NCBI RefSeq assembly: GCF_000003815.2
Contig: NC_049991.1
Coordinates: 17,790,647 to 17,854,646, forward strand
Origin: Branchiostoma floridae
Taxonomy: Eukaryota > Chordata > Leptocardii > Amphioxiformes > Branchiostomatidae
DNA: 64,000 bases
Direction: 5' to 3'
Under the pieces are notes generated by a model. The model saw nothing but the letters and a program-made list of their open reading frames with translations. It was not told where the DNA came from and did not search any database. Position 1 is the stretch's first letter. Every line of letters starts with the position of its first letter. Made by a program: the position numbers and the translations under genes. Below, piece after piece: positions 44,876 through 57,349 of the stretch.

Positions 44876-45745
44876 TTTTGCGGAACGTTCACTCGACTGT
44901 CTTGCTTTGTAGTTTCTGAATAGGATTTTCTGCTGCCAGGAAGGAAGTTTTACTAACTTGAGACTACAACATTTATCTGTAATTGTTAGAGTCTAATAAA
45001 AGTTGTAGTCTCAAAAAGCAGACGCATAGATTATACCCAGTGCCAGTGAGAAGTGTTAGGATTGTGGAACGTTCCCAAGACTGGCTTGCTTTGTGGCTCT
45101 GAATAGGATTTTCTGCTGTTAGGAAGGAAATTTTTCTAACTTGAGACTACAACTTTTATTAGAGTCTGATATAAGTTCTTTTCTCCAAAAGCAGACAGAT
45201 TATACTGTATACACCTGCCAGTGCCTGAGTGAGAAATGTTAGGGTTGCGGAATGTTCCCTCAACTGTCTTGCTTCGTGGCTGCTGAATAGGATTTTCTGC
45301 TGTCAGGAAGAAAATTTTTCTAACTTGAGATTCAATTTTTATTAGTCGGCTAATGAATATAAAAGTTGTAGTCTTTAAAAGCAGACGCATAGATTATACC
45401 CGTCAGTGAGAGATGCTAGGATTGCGGAACATTCCCTCGACTGTCTTGCTTTGTGTGTGGTTTCAGAATAGGATTTCCTGCTGTTAGGAAGGAAGTTTTA
45501 CTAACTCTAATATAAGTTGTAGTCTCAAAAAGCAGATGCATAGATTTCACCCCTGCTAGTGAGAAATGTTAGGGTTGCCCTCCCAGAGATTGTTGAACGC
45601 TCCCTCAACTGTCTTACTTTGTGACTGCTGAATAGGATTTTCTGGTGTCAGCAAGGAAATTTCACTAACTTTGACGAAGGTTTTAGTCTCAGAGGCAGAG
45701 ATTTTACCCCTGCCAGTCAGAAATGTTGGGCTGCCCTGCCAGAGA
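44876..45745. repeat. five-unit tandem array, ~170-185 bp period
   Basis: Units start near 44,883, 45,069, 45,250, 45,427 and 45,595. Each has ACTGTCTTGCTTTGTGG-like sequence, GAATAGGATTTTCTGCTG, CTAACTTGAGACTACAAC and AAAAGCAGACGCATAGATT, and ends GTGAGAAATGTTAGG. The units are diverged by several percent. Confidence 0.9.
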
Positions 45746-46186
45746 TGGATGTCCTTGTTTTACGTGTTGGTCTTCGAAATGCGGCTGGGATTAAGGTATC
45801 ACTCTGGAGTTTCTTTTGTGTTGGGGGGAGAAATTGCTTATTGATGCGTGCAAAGCCCCTTATCTGGACCAAACAGGTTCCTTTGAAAAATCAATCCAGG
45901 CGTGTAAAAAAGAAGCAATTCTGTATGCAGAATGCGGCGTGAATGCCTGATGCCTGAAGTTCCATTATCTTTGAAGACCTGTTTTGGCTGGCTGTAGGGC
46001 CATTTGTAATTCAGCAGCGTCCAACAGGGTGCGCCGTACAGAAAGCTGCATTAAGTGTTATCAGGAAGGCTTCACTGCCAGGGGGAAGAGAAAAGGTTTT
46101 ACTGTTGACCTGGCTGCTTTAAGTCAAACTTATGCCCGTGCAAGCTGTGTTTTAGATTGTTTTCTGAGGTCCTTGCTGTGATAATG

Positions 46187-46425
46187 CTTGTTCACCTTAA
46201 TCCGTGGGGCAATCTACATTCGTTGTTGTTAAAAAACTGGGTATTTAGAGATTTCAGGTCAACGACGTGGGTTTCAAATGTCAAAGTTTTCAACATGTTG
46301 CAATGTGAAACTACCTTCCATCTGCTTAACGATCCTCAAATACCCTACTTTTATATACAACGGATATAGGTACATATGTATATATATATATATATGCTAC
46401 AGATAAAGGTGAACTAACGTTACAC
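46187..46425. mobile_element. MITE family M2, copy 1
   Basis: It starts GTTCACCTTAATCCG and ends with the inverse CAGATAAAGGTGAACTAACG, with a TA-rich patch inside. Internal blocks CGACG-GGGTTTCAAAT are shared with the copy at 56,241. Confidence 0.7.
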
Positions 46426-47043
46426 TTAAATGAACTTTTTGTAAGACGACTTCAGTAGAAAGGTATATATTGACCCCGTTTCTGCACACACGTAGATTCC
46501 CTGGTGTCATTTATTTGCTGTTGTTGTAAATTCCCACTTATTTCAAGTGTGGTTGAATGCCATCGACCACAAATGTAGGTGTACATGTTCCTCAATAAAA
46601 TCTTGCATTAGTGTGTCAACAGATAAGCTGCTTTGATAGTTTACATATTGAGCCTTTCTGACTTACGATATCCCTGTCTCTCCTTTTATTACCCTGCTAG
46701 AAGTAAGCCTGGCATCGTGTTCGCAGACTTAGCATTCAAAAGCATTATAGCTCCATTCTTCAAAGATGTTCACTCAAGTGGAAAGAGTCTTATAGATGAT
46801 ACAGTATGAAAACGGCAAGGTCAGCTGAGCAGAAGGGTGGCATTATTGCCCATAAATCCTCTCAATACTCCCAACCACATCAAGCATCTGCCCATATCTA
46901 AGTGATAATGGACTGTACAAATGTACATTAGCTGGGAGCTCGCTTGAGGCTTTGTATCTCATCAGCTTTGATACTTGAGAAATGTGAGCTAGGAGAGGGC
47001 ATTAGAAATGTGGTGCTAATGGAACCATTTCAAGATTACTTGA

Positions 47044-47365
47044 CAGGGTTGGACAAGTTTTCTAAAATTCACTTGTCCTATCGGGCAAGCACATAAAAAA
47101 TTTACTTGCCCAAACCCATTTTTCACTTGCCCAAAATTCCAATGTCACTGTTACTAGTTAGTATGTGCATTTTCACTTCCAGCAATGGAATTCTCTGTTG
47201 ACCATTGCTTGACCACTGTAAAAAGTAACAAGTATATCAAAATTGCACTCAATCAATGGAAAAATCTTACTTGCCCAATCGGACAAGTCGGGTAGGACAT
47301 GCACTTGCCCGGACAGCACTTTCACTTGCCCTGGACTATAGGGCTAGTGGACTTGTCCAACCCTG
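47044..47365. mobile_element. MITE family M3, copy 1 (5-bp target duplication CTTGA)
   Basis: 322 bp with perfect 15-bp ends CAGGGTTGGACAAGT and ACTTGTCCAACCCTG, flanked by CTTGA on both sides. Inside are repeated GGGCAAGT-type blocks in both orientations. The CAGGG terminus suggests the hAT superfamily, though most hAT elements make 8-bp duplications. Confidence 0.9.
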
Positions 47366-47544
47366 CTTGAGTTTTAGCCTCGCAAGTTTGAGTATTTCCA
47401 GACAGCAGACTTGTATGGAACATTTCAAAATCAATCCTTGTTATTAGCTGACTAACTGTGCAGAATTTCAACGAGTCAGACACTAAGAGAAACACTCAAA
47501 AAGCATCCAGGTCCTAAAAATGGTGAATCTTAAAAGGATGGACA

Positions 47545-47690
47545 GGTGTAGACCACTGTGACACCTGTAAGATTCAGCTGCAGCACAGGTGTGCAAGTCT
47601 GCATCAACAGGTGTGAAAAAAACACCTTCATCAGTCAGCAGGTGTCGTCACTGATGGACAGGTGTGAACCAGATTACCTGTGACCCACTT
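47545..47690. promoter_or_regulatory. cluster of AGGTGT / CAGGTG sites
   Basis: Within about 145 bp there are GACAGGTGTAGAC, TGACACCTGTAAG, CACAGGTGTGCAAG, AACAGGTGTGAAA, AACACCTTC, GCAGGTGTCGTC, GACAGGTGTGAACC and TTACCTGTGAC. AGGTGTGA is the T-box half site and CAGGTG the Snail/ZEB E-box core. This could be an intronic enhancer or a degenerate minisatellite; the spacing is irregular. Confidence 0.45.
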
Positions 47691-47819
47691 AAGGCAGCAG
47701 GTACTTCAAATATAGTCTCAGAAAGGTCCTTATATATCTTGCAGGAAATGATCAGTTTAGAAACATAATGATGCCGTCATCAGTCAGTGAATATTGGACT
47801 CTTGCACAGTAATTTACTC

Positions 47820-48064
47820 TGATGGTCCGCAGTGGTTTGTACGTCAAACCTCCGATTTCTGGAACCATTCGTGGCGTAAGATGCATGTCCGCCATTAACG
47901 ATGCCAATTTTGATCCACCCCTGGCTAGGAGAGCATCCGCATCTGTTGGGATGACAGCTGCTGTGCTTACCATATTGATTTTTCGGACGCAAGATTGTAG
48001 GTTTAATGACCAGGAAACGGCGGTGGGGCACCTGAGGTGTGTTTGTCTTCTTTTCACAAAGTGA
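47820..48064. other. GC-richer unique segment
   Basis: A locally GC-rich stretch without repeat features next to the AGGTGT cluster. It is open in several frames but without splice sites in register. It could be a conserved non-coding element. Confidence 0.25.
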
Positions 48065-48099
48065 CAACTATGGAGGAGAGCTGGGAACTCCGCATCTTT

Positions 48100-50260
48100 C
48101 AACGGCTGTCTGAGAAAGAAATACTGAGTGTGATATCCTTAACATTATTGGGGCTAATGTCCACCTTTCACAGCGGTAAGGAAATATGAGTATGGTGACA
48201 GATTTGTCTGAGACTTTCTTTGTGAGACGAGAAATAAAGGAAGAATTCAGTGAACTCTGAAGTTGAATTTATGTTCCCTTCAGTGCACGCTGTAGTGAAG
48301 GTGATGGTGAATCAAAGCAGTTAAATAGCTTGATAAATTGAGAGCTGCACTCATCTACTGGTGGTGACAGAGAAGACAAGACGGTTAAAAAATATACGTA
48401 CCAAGTTTTCACAGGTTCATGGTACCAGCCTGTGAGGGAAATTCCCCTTTGGTCTTTTTGTCCTTTTCCAGTTCTGTTGATAATTCCATTTTCCAGTGTC
48501 TGTTCTTATGCATACACAGAATGTGTAACGTCTCCATCTTGGCAGCTTTAATGTTACAAACCTATGTATAATGGGATGAGCATCTTCTGTACTTGCCTAG
48601 TAAATTAGTAAGTTAATCAAATCTGAAACAACACTAGTACTATTATATACGTGTTTGCCATGCTGGTCAGTGTATTAATCGATTTTTCTCATGAACAATG
48701 GGGGCAATAACCCCGGAGATTAAATCTATATCCATGCTAATCAATCAATCTGACATTTGATTTGTTGGGTAATATTTGCCATTAGTTGGAATTGATTATT
48801 TTATTGTCCCAGAGGGAGCAAGAAGAATAATGTTGTTTTAATGTAAATGTGCTGAATGTGACGTACTTCTTCCAAAACTAATTCTGGATTTTTTCATAAT
48901 TCGCATCAGCGATAAAATGTACAATAGGCAATATAGGGAAATAAATTTATCTTGAAGAATGAACTGTTACAGTAAGAAAAGTGCCCAAAAGATTCTGAAG
49001 AAGATTGACTAATGATATGATTAAAAATCATTTACATTTTCTTTCAGTGCAATCATGTACGGATGAATGCACGCTTGCATGTCAATGATTAAAGGACATG
49101 AACTTTTAGTTTGAAATTCTTGTCTGTCTTGTAGCTTGTCACTCTCCTTCTTTATAAGAAGACCACTAGTCTAACTGACGACAAATTCTCTAGGTCCCCA
49201 GGATGGTCCTCTTACACAAGTTTCACTGTATTTTGTTACAAATGTCTTTAATGATGATTTAAGATCATATTTTTCACAAAGTTTTCACACGGTTACTCAA
49301 TTGTACAACAAGTAATTTAGACATTCCGCAAGACATTGTGTGATCGTACGAAACTAGGTCACAGCTTAATTAATCCGCCAATTGTACGGTTGACTGAGCA
49401 CGAACGTCCCTTAATGTTTCTCCCATACCTTGATGAGTGCTGATGACAGATTGAGGAAGCAATAGAACTCCCTGAACAGCTCCCGCGAGGGTCTTGACAG
49501 GAACATGTAGTACTCCTGAATGGGCGTTGCACTTAATGTAAGCTAATTTTCACTATATGATAATGGTACGTAAGCCATTTGCTTTAACATTAAGTGGTGA
49601 TTAATTTTACTTATATTGTAGCTCAGCTCAGTCTTTGGAAGATAGAGGTGAAACAATTTGTCAACTTACATGGGCTTAAAAAAAATTTGCCAACATTGGC
49701 AAGAGCGATTATAATTGTGGTGGCATGTGAATTATATTGGAAAGGCCATGTACGTAGCAAAATTGTAACCTTTTGCTCAGTACCTTGCAATTTGAATTCC
49801 TTGCAATTGCTCGAGTATTCTGCATACTACATGTACGTACCTTAGTCTATAGCACTTGAAGTTGAAAGTATTTTCCTATATTGTAACCTAGGGTTTTTCT
49901 CTTGAAATGAATTGCAAGGGAGAGCACTGCAATGGATCAGAGCAAAGGGTTGAAGTTAGGTTCCACCTTACAAGATTTGAAGTATTACAGACTTTTGAGT
50001 TAAAATGTAGCATTCTAAGGTTTCCAAAGGGGCAAATTTCCAATCACAGTTGAAGTCTCTGGCCACATGTGACCAAGTGGCCTCCCTGGTCAATCAGAAT
50101 TGTAGCTAAATGATAGGCTTGCCAGTGTAAGGGTGCAAGGTCAGGGCATGGGGGCACAGAGCCCTTGTTCCCTCATTAAAAAAAGCGCTGGTAACATGTT
50201 TCTCTCTTAATAAGTCTTACTTTAATCTATAGAATGATGTTTTTAAATTCTTAATTTTTT
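48100..50260. other. no gene recognised
   Basis: AT-rich probable intron. No exon or array seen. Confidence 0.4.
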
Positions 50261-50261
50261 T

Positions 50262-51212
50262 CAGCTTTTATTTAGTTTAAGCCCTCAAGTTGTTCCCTAT
50301 GGGTGGTGGGACCTCAAGCATTTGTATTTTCAACTGCAAAAACAGCTCTCTTATTAAATTAATGTCTTCTCCGTGGCTGCCGTACAGTCGCATGCAGGAC
50401 AGCGAAGGAACATGCCTCATCTGTTTTAAGGCCGACACCTTCCCTCCATGACTTGCAATCAAAGTTTTTTTTTCAGCTTTTGTTTAGTCTAAGCCTTTAC
50501 GTTGTACCAAATGGGCAGTGGGACCTCTACAGGGCTGAACAAGTTTTCTAAAATCCACTTGTCCTATCGGGCAAGCACATAAAAAATGTACTTGCTCGAT
50601 TGCCCGAACCAATTTTTCACTTGCCCAAAATTCAAATGTCACTGTTACTAGTATATGCATTTTCACTTCCAGCAATGGAATTCTCTGTAGACAATTGCTT
50701 GATGTCATGACTGTAAAAAGTAACAAGTATATCAAAATTGCACTAAAATCAATGGAAAAATCTTACTTGCCCGATCGCACAAGTGGGGTAGGACATGCAC
50801 TTGCCCGAACAGCACTTTCACTTGCCCTGGACAATAGGGCTAGTGGACTTGTTTATCCCTGCTCTAGCTATTATTGTCAAGCATTTGTATGTTCAACTGT
50901 TTTAATGATTCTCTCTGAATCTAATGCCGTCGCACAGTCACGTGCAGGACAGCGAAGGAACATGCCTCATCTGTTTTAAGGCCGACAACTTCCCTCCATG
51001 ACTTGCAATCAAGATTTTTTTCAGCTTTTGTTTAGTCTTAGCCTATACGTTGTACCTAATGGGCAGTGGGACCTCTAGCCATTATTGTCAAGCATTTGTA
51101 TGTTGAGCTTCAATGTCTTTGAGGCTGCCGCCCAGTCACGTGCAGGGCAGCGAAGGGACATGCCTCATCTGTTTTACAACCAACACCTTCCCTCAGATGT
51201 TGCAATCCGAAG
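50262..51212. repeat. three tandem ~200-bp units, middle one interrupted by a MITE
   Basis: Units start near 50,262, 50,478 and 51,023. Each holds TTTCAGCTTTTGTTTAGTCT-like sequence, GGGCAGTGGGACCTC, GTCAAGCATTTGTATGTT and GCAGGACAGCGAAGG, then ACATGCCTCATCTGTTTTA. The middle unit contains the M3 copy at 50,530-50,861. Confidence 0.88.
50530..50861. mobile_element. MITE family M3, copy 2 (5-bp target duplication CTCTA)
   Basis: 332 bp, ends CAGGGCTGAACAAGT and ACTTGTTTATCCCTG, flanked by CTCTA at 50,525-50,529 and 50,862-50,866. The third host unit at 51,070 reads GGGACCTCTAGCCATTATTG, the unoccupied site. About 90% alike to copy 1. Confidence 0.92.
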
Positions 51213-51224
51213 AGCCGCAGAAAC

Positions 51225-52500
51225 ACGACCTTGATGCGGCTTTTATTACTCCCCTGTTTGCCTCTCCGATCGACCGGCCCGCCCGATAGAAATCTAATTT
51301 GCGGAGGCAATGGTGTGGGTCATGAAGAGAGATGGTCGTGTCTGCTAGTTGACGGCCACCGCCGACGCGCCCCGCCTTGTTGGGCGTCGGGTTGCCATCG
51401 CCTGTTTAATTGTGCCTGACAGTGGAATGGGTGACAACGTTACGGTCGGAGCTGTAACATCCGTAATATCCACGCTGTCTGGTACAATATTGGGAGATAG
51501 GTGTCATTTCAGGGTACTAGGAGATACATAGCAGGGATTTTCATAAAATGAGGGTAGTATGAAAAAATATAATGATAAGATGGGGTGATTTTAAGGCTTT
51601 CTGAGTGTGAAAATTAGGACAAGCCATGGTTGAAAACTGGTGCCAGGTGTGAACTAGCATGGTCCTGATCATGCATTGGGGGTTTAATTTGAAATTGCCT
51701 TTTTGGCTGCTCCCAAAGGTAATTAACACAACATTCTAGCTTAATGCTATCACTCACTGTTTGATGAATCACGCTCAACAAAGAATAATGATTATTACAT
51801 TGTTGTGAAATTGGCTTTATGGATTGATATTGACCTGAGTTTCGACCAATCTGGCCAGTCCACATATTACAGCCTGCAATACAAGCCATCATTGTGTGTA
51901 CATCTTTTGTTTATTGGGGATGCAACAGTGTACTTACATTGTACATGCGTTGCATTTACACGTAATGTACATATCAGTCTAAAATTGTTATTCTGAATCA
52001 AAATACACACAATGTTTATTTTCATTTCAAACACGGCTGTATTACGTATCATATATGATTTTATTTTATTCCGAATCACCAAACACTCACCACATCTGCT
52101 TGGCTTTACCTAAAATCGCTTACAATGCGACTTTGAAGTTGCTCACCGAAGTGCAAAGTTTTGTAGCCAACTTGTATTTCACGGTCGGAAAACTGGGATG
52201 CAGCTAATGCGGGAAAATGTTGCCGGAATCCATAATGGTGACCTTTGCCCCTTGCCGGCAGGTGGCTGGCCCTCCTGTTGCAGTATCGGGGCTTGTCAGC
52301 TGCATGAGAAACGGCCGCCCTACGATATGTAATGGCGCGTTCCGCCGTACCTGTGACCGCGGGTTCGGAGCGATAAATCCCGCCCCACTCTAAAAGCGAT
52401 AACAGCCGGGACCCGAAATCCTCCGGAGATGCGTTGGAATGAATCGAGGAAGTAAAAGATTTGCGTGGGGCAGGGTGTTGGCTAATTAATCTCTGCACAG
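51225..52500. other. two GC-rich unique islands (51,225-51,425 and 52,150-52,490)
   Basis: Both stand out as GC-rich, CpG-containing stretches in AT-rich DNA and are not repeats of anything else here. I see no exon in them. They are candidates for intronic regulatory elements. Confidence 0.25.
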
Positions 52501-54694
52501 GCTTTGCCTTTATCTTTTGTGTCTCTTGAAATATGCATTAGCCTCGTTGGCTTGCTGGTAGGTATTCTGTGTGGCAAAATGTCGTTAAACCTTTTACGCA
52601 GGTACGGGTTATATGGAGTGGCTTTATTTGTGCATGCTCCGCAAAAGGGCAAAAAGTTCTTCTTGGGTGACTGGCTTCATAAAAGCGTCATTTATAATCG
52701 CATTACATGCTAGTTCGAAGTGATGCTTGAGGACTTTATAATTCATAGCAGCCCGAGTGTGATTAAAAGAATAAGTTGTAGTCCCTTACATTGATGCAAA
52801 GATGCACATTGCATACAGAATGATGCACGTACATCATTCAATCCATTGTAATTTGAAATCCTTGGACTTTGAGTATACTGCTACCTAAAAGATTAACATC
52901 ATAGACTAAAGTGTTCACTTTTCAATCAAATAGAAACTTTAAGAAGGCTCCATTTTATATCAGTTCTGAATTACTTCCTGACCATTTCAGTATATTATGA
53001 CTATTATACTGTATTGCCTCTCTTACATTTAGGTTTTGTCTTGGGTCCAGTACATTTAATGCTTATTGTGCTAGCCCTTAGATTACTCAGTACAATGTCA
53101 GTCACTGTAGTAATAATTTCAAATGCAACTTGTCCTTTATGATACAAATTAAATGGAAATCTCAAGGCCAATCTATTTCCGCAGTTCTGATAATTGTCAA
53201 CTCTCCCAAAGTTCTAGCCTGATTAAATCTCGTTTATAGCAGCCCGCCAATCACCCACCGGCCCCTTGAGGGGCCAGTTATAGCCCTGGACAGCGGAGTT
53301 TGTGTTACACAGACTACCAAAGTTCTATATCATGAATTTTTCAAGTCACAGATTGCCCCAGCCGAACCTGTTTACCTGTTAAAGCCAGCATGTCCACCTC
53401 CCTGTTGTGGTTGACCTGCTCATACATGTACAGTAGGCCCTGCAGGCTCTATAGATACATTATGGATGACACTTGGAGACACCGGTATGAATATGACATT
53501 GATCGGTCGTTCGGCCAATGGATTTTGAATGTCTGGGGCTAAGAATCTTGTTGCAAATATGTATGAACTGTCTTAAGGCTTTGCTTTAAAATCATAGCAA
53601 TAAAAAATGAAATAAATCTAAGCATTTTAACACAGTATTTTTACAGTCTATCATAGGAAATTCATAAAATTATTAATACTATAATATTACTAGTAATTGA
53701 TCAAACTTTACTTGCCCCACCTCGCAAGACATTGACCGATGATGATGATGAATTCTAAAATTACTATACAGACTGCATTTTCCCATCTTCCTGATTTTTA
53801 TAATTTCAGCATTATGTTTAAGACTGTCAGGTGTAATACTGATTTCTCTCTACCATCATTTCCACGCTGGCCACAGACAGAAACACTCAGCTACCTTCAT
53901 CACACCTCAGGCCCTGGCTGATTTTCGGAGTTTTGACCATAATCAGCAATTTACAGTCGGCCGAGCAACGCAATTTCTTTTCATCCCAGTCGGATGTTAT
54001 CTTCCCCACCATGGCCGATAGTTCCACTATTGGTTTTTAGGACATTGACCCAGATCCGTAGACTGTAGAGGCTTTTCTGAAATTGCCTGCACCAATATTT
54101 ATGTTCTCATATGAGTTTCAATATCTCCAGCCTCAGGCCTAGAGGTCATTGTTCCAAGGTCAACATGATGTTCTTAATATCTTTTTTTGTGCGTCACTGA
54201 AAAATACCCACTAGTACTAAGGTTGTAAAAATCCTTTGCTAAGAGTAAGAAGGTTAATTTGTTTTTGGTGTGTTTGTGTGTCTGATTGTCTGTGAACAGA
54301 GTCTGGATTCTGGTGATATTTAAAAGTGGGGTTTAAAAGGGGGTAGAGGTCAGGAAAACAAAGGTCAAGTTCGATAATGGGCCACGAGCTGCTCTCTAGG
54401 GTAATGTAGTGGAACTGCCATTTTTGATTTTGATTTTTTTGTTTCATTCCCAAAACTGCGAATCTCATGAGGTGCAACATCTCCAGGAAAAACTTCCTTG
54501 GAATTTTCTTTCCCTTCTAAGACTTGTTTGAATGCTAAAAGCCTCTCACAGCGCTGAACTGTTATGTCTTCCATTTGACTTTGACTTACTACTGTCTCCA
54601 TTAGCTAAGAGCTACTTAGACTAAAACGCCCTTGTTTCAAAAGACAAGGTCATCCATTAGGAGAAGTCTTTCCCTGTTCGTCAAGGCAACTTAC

Positions 54695-54798
54695 GTCTGT
54701 GAAGATCTCTGTGTAGAAATCACTTTCCGCAATAAAGTCGTATCTCCGTTTGAGTTGCATTTTAATCGTCTCCATGCAAAGCCTTAGGCCTGTCCAGT
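54695..54798 (-). CDS. candidate isolated minus-strand exon
   Basis: 104-nt open stretch with a consensus donor (ACAGAC-GTAAGT) and a weak acceptor (TTTCAACAAATAG). It reads TGLRLCMETIKMQLKRRYDF then IAESDFYTEIFTD. The composition is protein-like, but no partner exon is visible and I do not recognise the family. Confidence 0.25.
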
Positions 54799-55414
54799 CT
54801 ATTTGTTGAAACCAAGATAGAAGCATACATAAAACTATACACAAATAATGCCCACAACTATAACATTTTGTGTCGTTTGGTGTCTTTTCGTTCCCAAAAG
54901 CTGCCAAGCCGAGCCCCAGTTTTGAAATGTGACATGGGCCTTTAGACGTCACCAGGGTGGCCCGGTCTGTTGCATGCACATGTAGTCATGTGCCAGCTTA
55001 CAGTACAAAGCGGTTATATATGAATGCCATTGCTTTAAATAATATAAAAGAAATCATTCAGATCATTGAAACTCGGGGTATGGATATTGAATAGAATTTC
55101 ATGTCTTTGAACTTACAAGTCCTTGACTTTGAAGAGAATACTTTGATACTTTGTAAATGAATGGGTCTGGAGAAAGTCATGGTGATCCCAAGTGATTCTT
55201 TGCTTCTGTTTGTAATGACAACCCAACGTCAATATCATGACAGGAACTAATAATGAGTAATTATATACATTAATTAATGTTCATATGATGAATCATGTGT
55301 CTTCCTGCAACAATGAACTTGAAAGGAAAGGGAGTCTCCGAGCATGTCATCCATCATCTGAGCAAACTTGATATTGAAATCCCTTTTATAGACGTTTAGT
55401 CTATGATAGAAGTG

Positions 55415-55720
55415 CGGAAAAATATTCCCGTTCTGCGTTACCAGCCCTTTCATATACTAGTACTAGTACCACTAAAAATGTTTCCTGTCTGCTAGAAAGC
55501 AGCCCTTTCATGGCAAGTTTCACCCTGTGTAGACCTGTGCTCTTCTATATGATAATAGATGTAATATACAAGTACTAGAACCACTAAAAATGCTTCCTGT
55601 CTGCAACCAGCCCTTTCATATACTAGTACTAGAACCACTAAAAAAGTGTTTCCTGTCTGCAAGAAAAGCTGAGCCCTTTTGCGGCAAGTTTCACCCCGTA
55701 TAGACCCATGCTCTTCTGGA
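55415..55720. repeat. tandem duplication with CTAGTAC-rich spacers
   Basis: Repeated blocks ACCACTAAAAATG, TTCCTGTCTGC, CAGCCCTTTCATATACTAGT and GGCAAGTTTCACCC-GTATAGACC. Two full units of about 175 bp and one partial. Confidence 0.8.
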
Positions 55721-56240
55721 TGTCAATGGAAAATTGTCTACTTTCGCTGCACCTCCAGGGTAATTGGTCAGCTACTAGTGGTGCATAATTGGCTCTGTTC
55801 CCAATGTCTATCACACTAAATGGCTTTTACCGTAGGGTACATCGGATTCCGTTCAGGTTACATATACCTAGTGTAGGTTAATGTCCCCCTAGGTCACAGT
55901 GTAGCGATTCTCTGACTCAATTTTGGGGCTGTCTCCTGAGCTTTAGTTTTTTCTTCCGTCCCACCCATTGTTTGGGAGCACAAGTTGTGGGTTTTCCTTG
56001 TTGAATGTGTCACTTTAAGGTAATGAAAATAGATTTTCAACAGACTGAGTTTAATGTCATGAAGTTCAGATGTTTGTGACGGATGGGGTAATATTGTTTT
56101 TTTTTTGTCCCAACAAGAAAAATTTCCGCCCTGGACTGAAGGGATGGGTCCTGGAGATAGCCCTGCTCAGTCTAGAGCAAAATCTTTAAAGGGTTGAACG
56201 AAAAAATGGTCTGCAATACTTATTTTCTCTGGATGTAATG

Positions 56241-56432
56241 CTAGTTCACCTTTATCCGTTAAGTGACCGTTGTCCATTGCTTTTAAAAGCAGGGCATTTG
56301 GGGATATCACGTCGACGGACATTGGTTTCAAATTGCAATATTTTCAGTATATTTCAGTTTAAAACTATCACCTGTCAGCTTGATGTTTTGAAAAACAATG
56401 GATGTAGGTTACCTCGCGGATAAAGGTGAATT
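56241..56432. mobile_element. MITE family M2, copy 2
   Basis: It starts CTAGTTCACCTTTATCCG and ends CGGATAAAGGTGAATTAG, near-perfect inverses, with internal CACGTCGACGGACATTGGTT. Confidence 0.75.
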
Positions 56433-57349
56433 AGTGTTATGGAGGTCTGGTGGACTCTTTGGATTGCTCGTTTTGTGGTGGAAGTGTGCTATCTGATCCT
56501 GTGTGCCCTCATATGCATTTAAACAGACCCTGCGCTTTGATTTTGCCTGGTGATCAATGTTTCGCCACCCGGTGTGTACAGGCTGGGGCTCTTTGTCTTG
56601 CCGGTTAACTGATGAGAAGTTATTGCCAGGATTAACTTGTGTGGATTTCTGTCAGTTCCAAGGCAGATAAAGGCTCCCCCAGGACTGGAGTTATTTGCCG
56701 CTGCCTGCATTGTAAATGTTTCGGTATGCAGGGTCCATAAATCTTGGTACAATTGGTGGAATTCTGATTCGGTTTTTCCTTGTTAGAGTAGGATGTAGTC
56801 CTGGAGTCAGGGTTATTCATTTATCTTGAGTCAAGGTGGAATACATGTTAATACAGTTTAACCGTAACACAAAGATATCACAAAACTTAATGGGGCCTTT
56901 TGGGGGTCTAATCAAGACTAACCACATAGAAAATGTTCTTCCTTCTCAAGTTATCGTGTTTATACAATGTCACACACAGACTTATATACTATTAGATATA
57001 CTCATAAACAGACACAGGCATGAATGCTGACAAGAACAAAATGTGTGGGATATATGTTATATATATTCTACAGTTAAGAAAATACATGCACTTTAACCAA
57101 AAAAATAAAACCCGAATTTCATTAATGAAATATTTGACATTGAATCTTGTTATTTGATATGCATCCAATTATACATGCTTCCTTTTCTTACTTTTCACAA
57201 AAATTATCTGCCGGCCAAATCTAATTTCCACAATGTCAGTCGCCAATGTTTTACGGTTTCATTTGACACTTTTTTTGTGTATTGAGAGGAAGCTAAGAGT
57301 CTTTCAATTTGAATGAGATTAGATTTTGATATTATGAACAACAAGGTCA

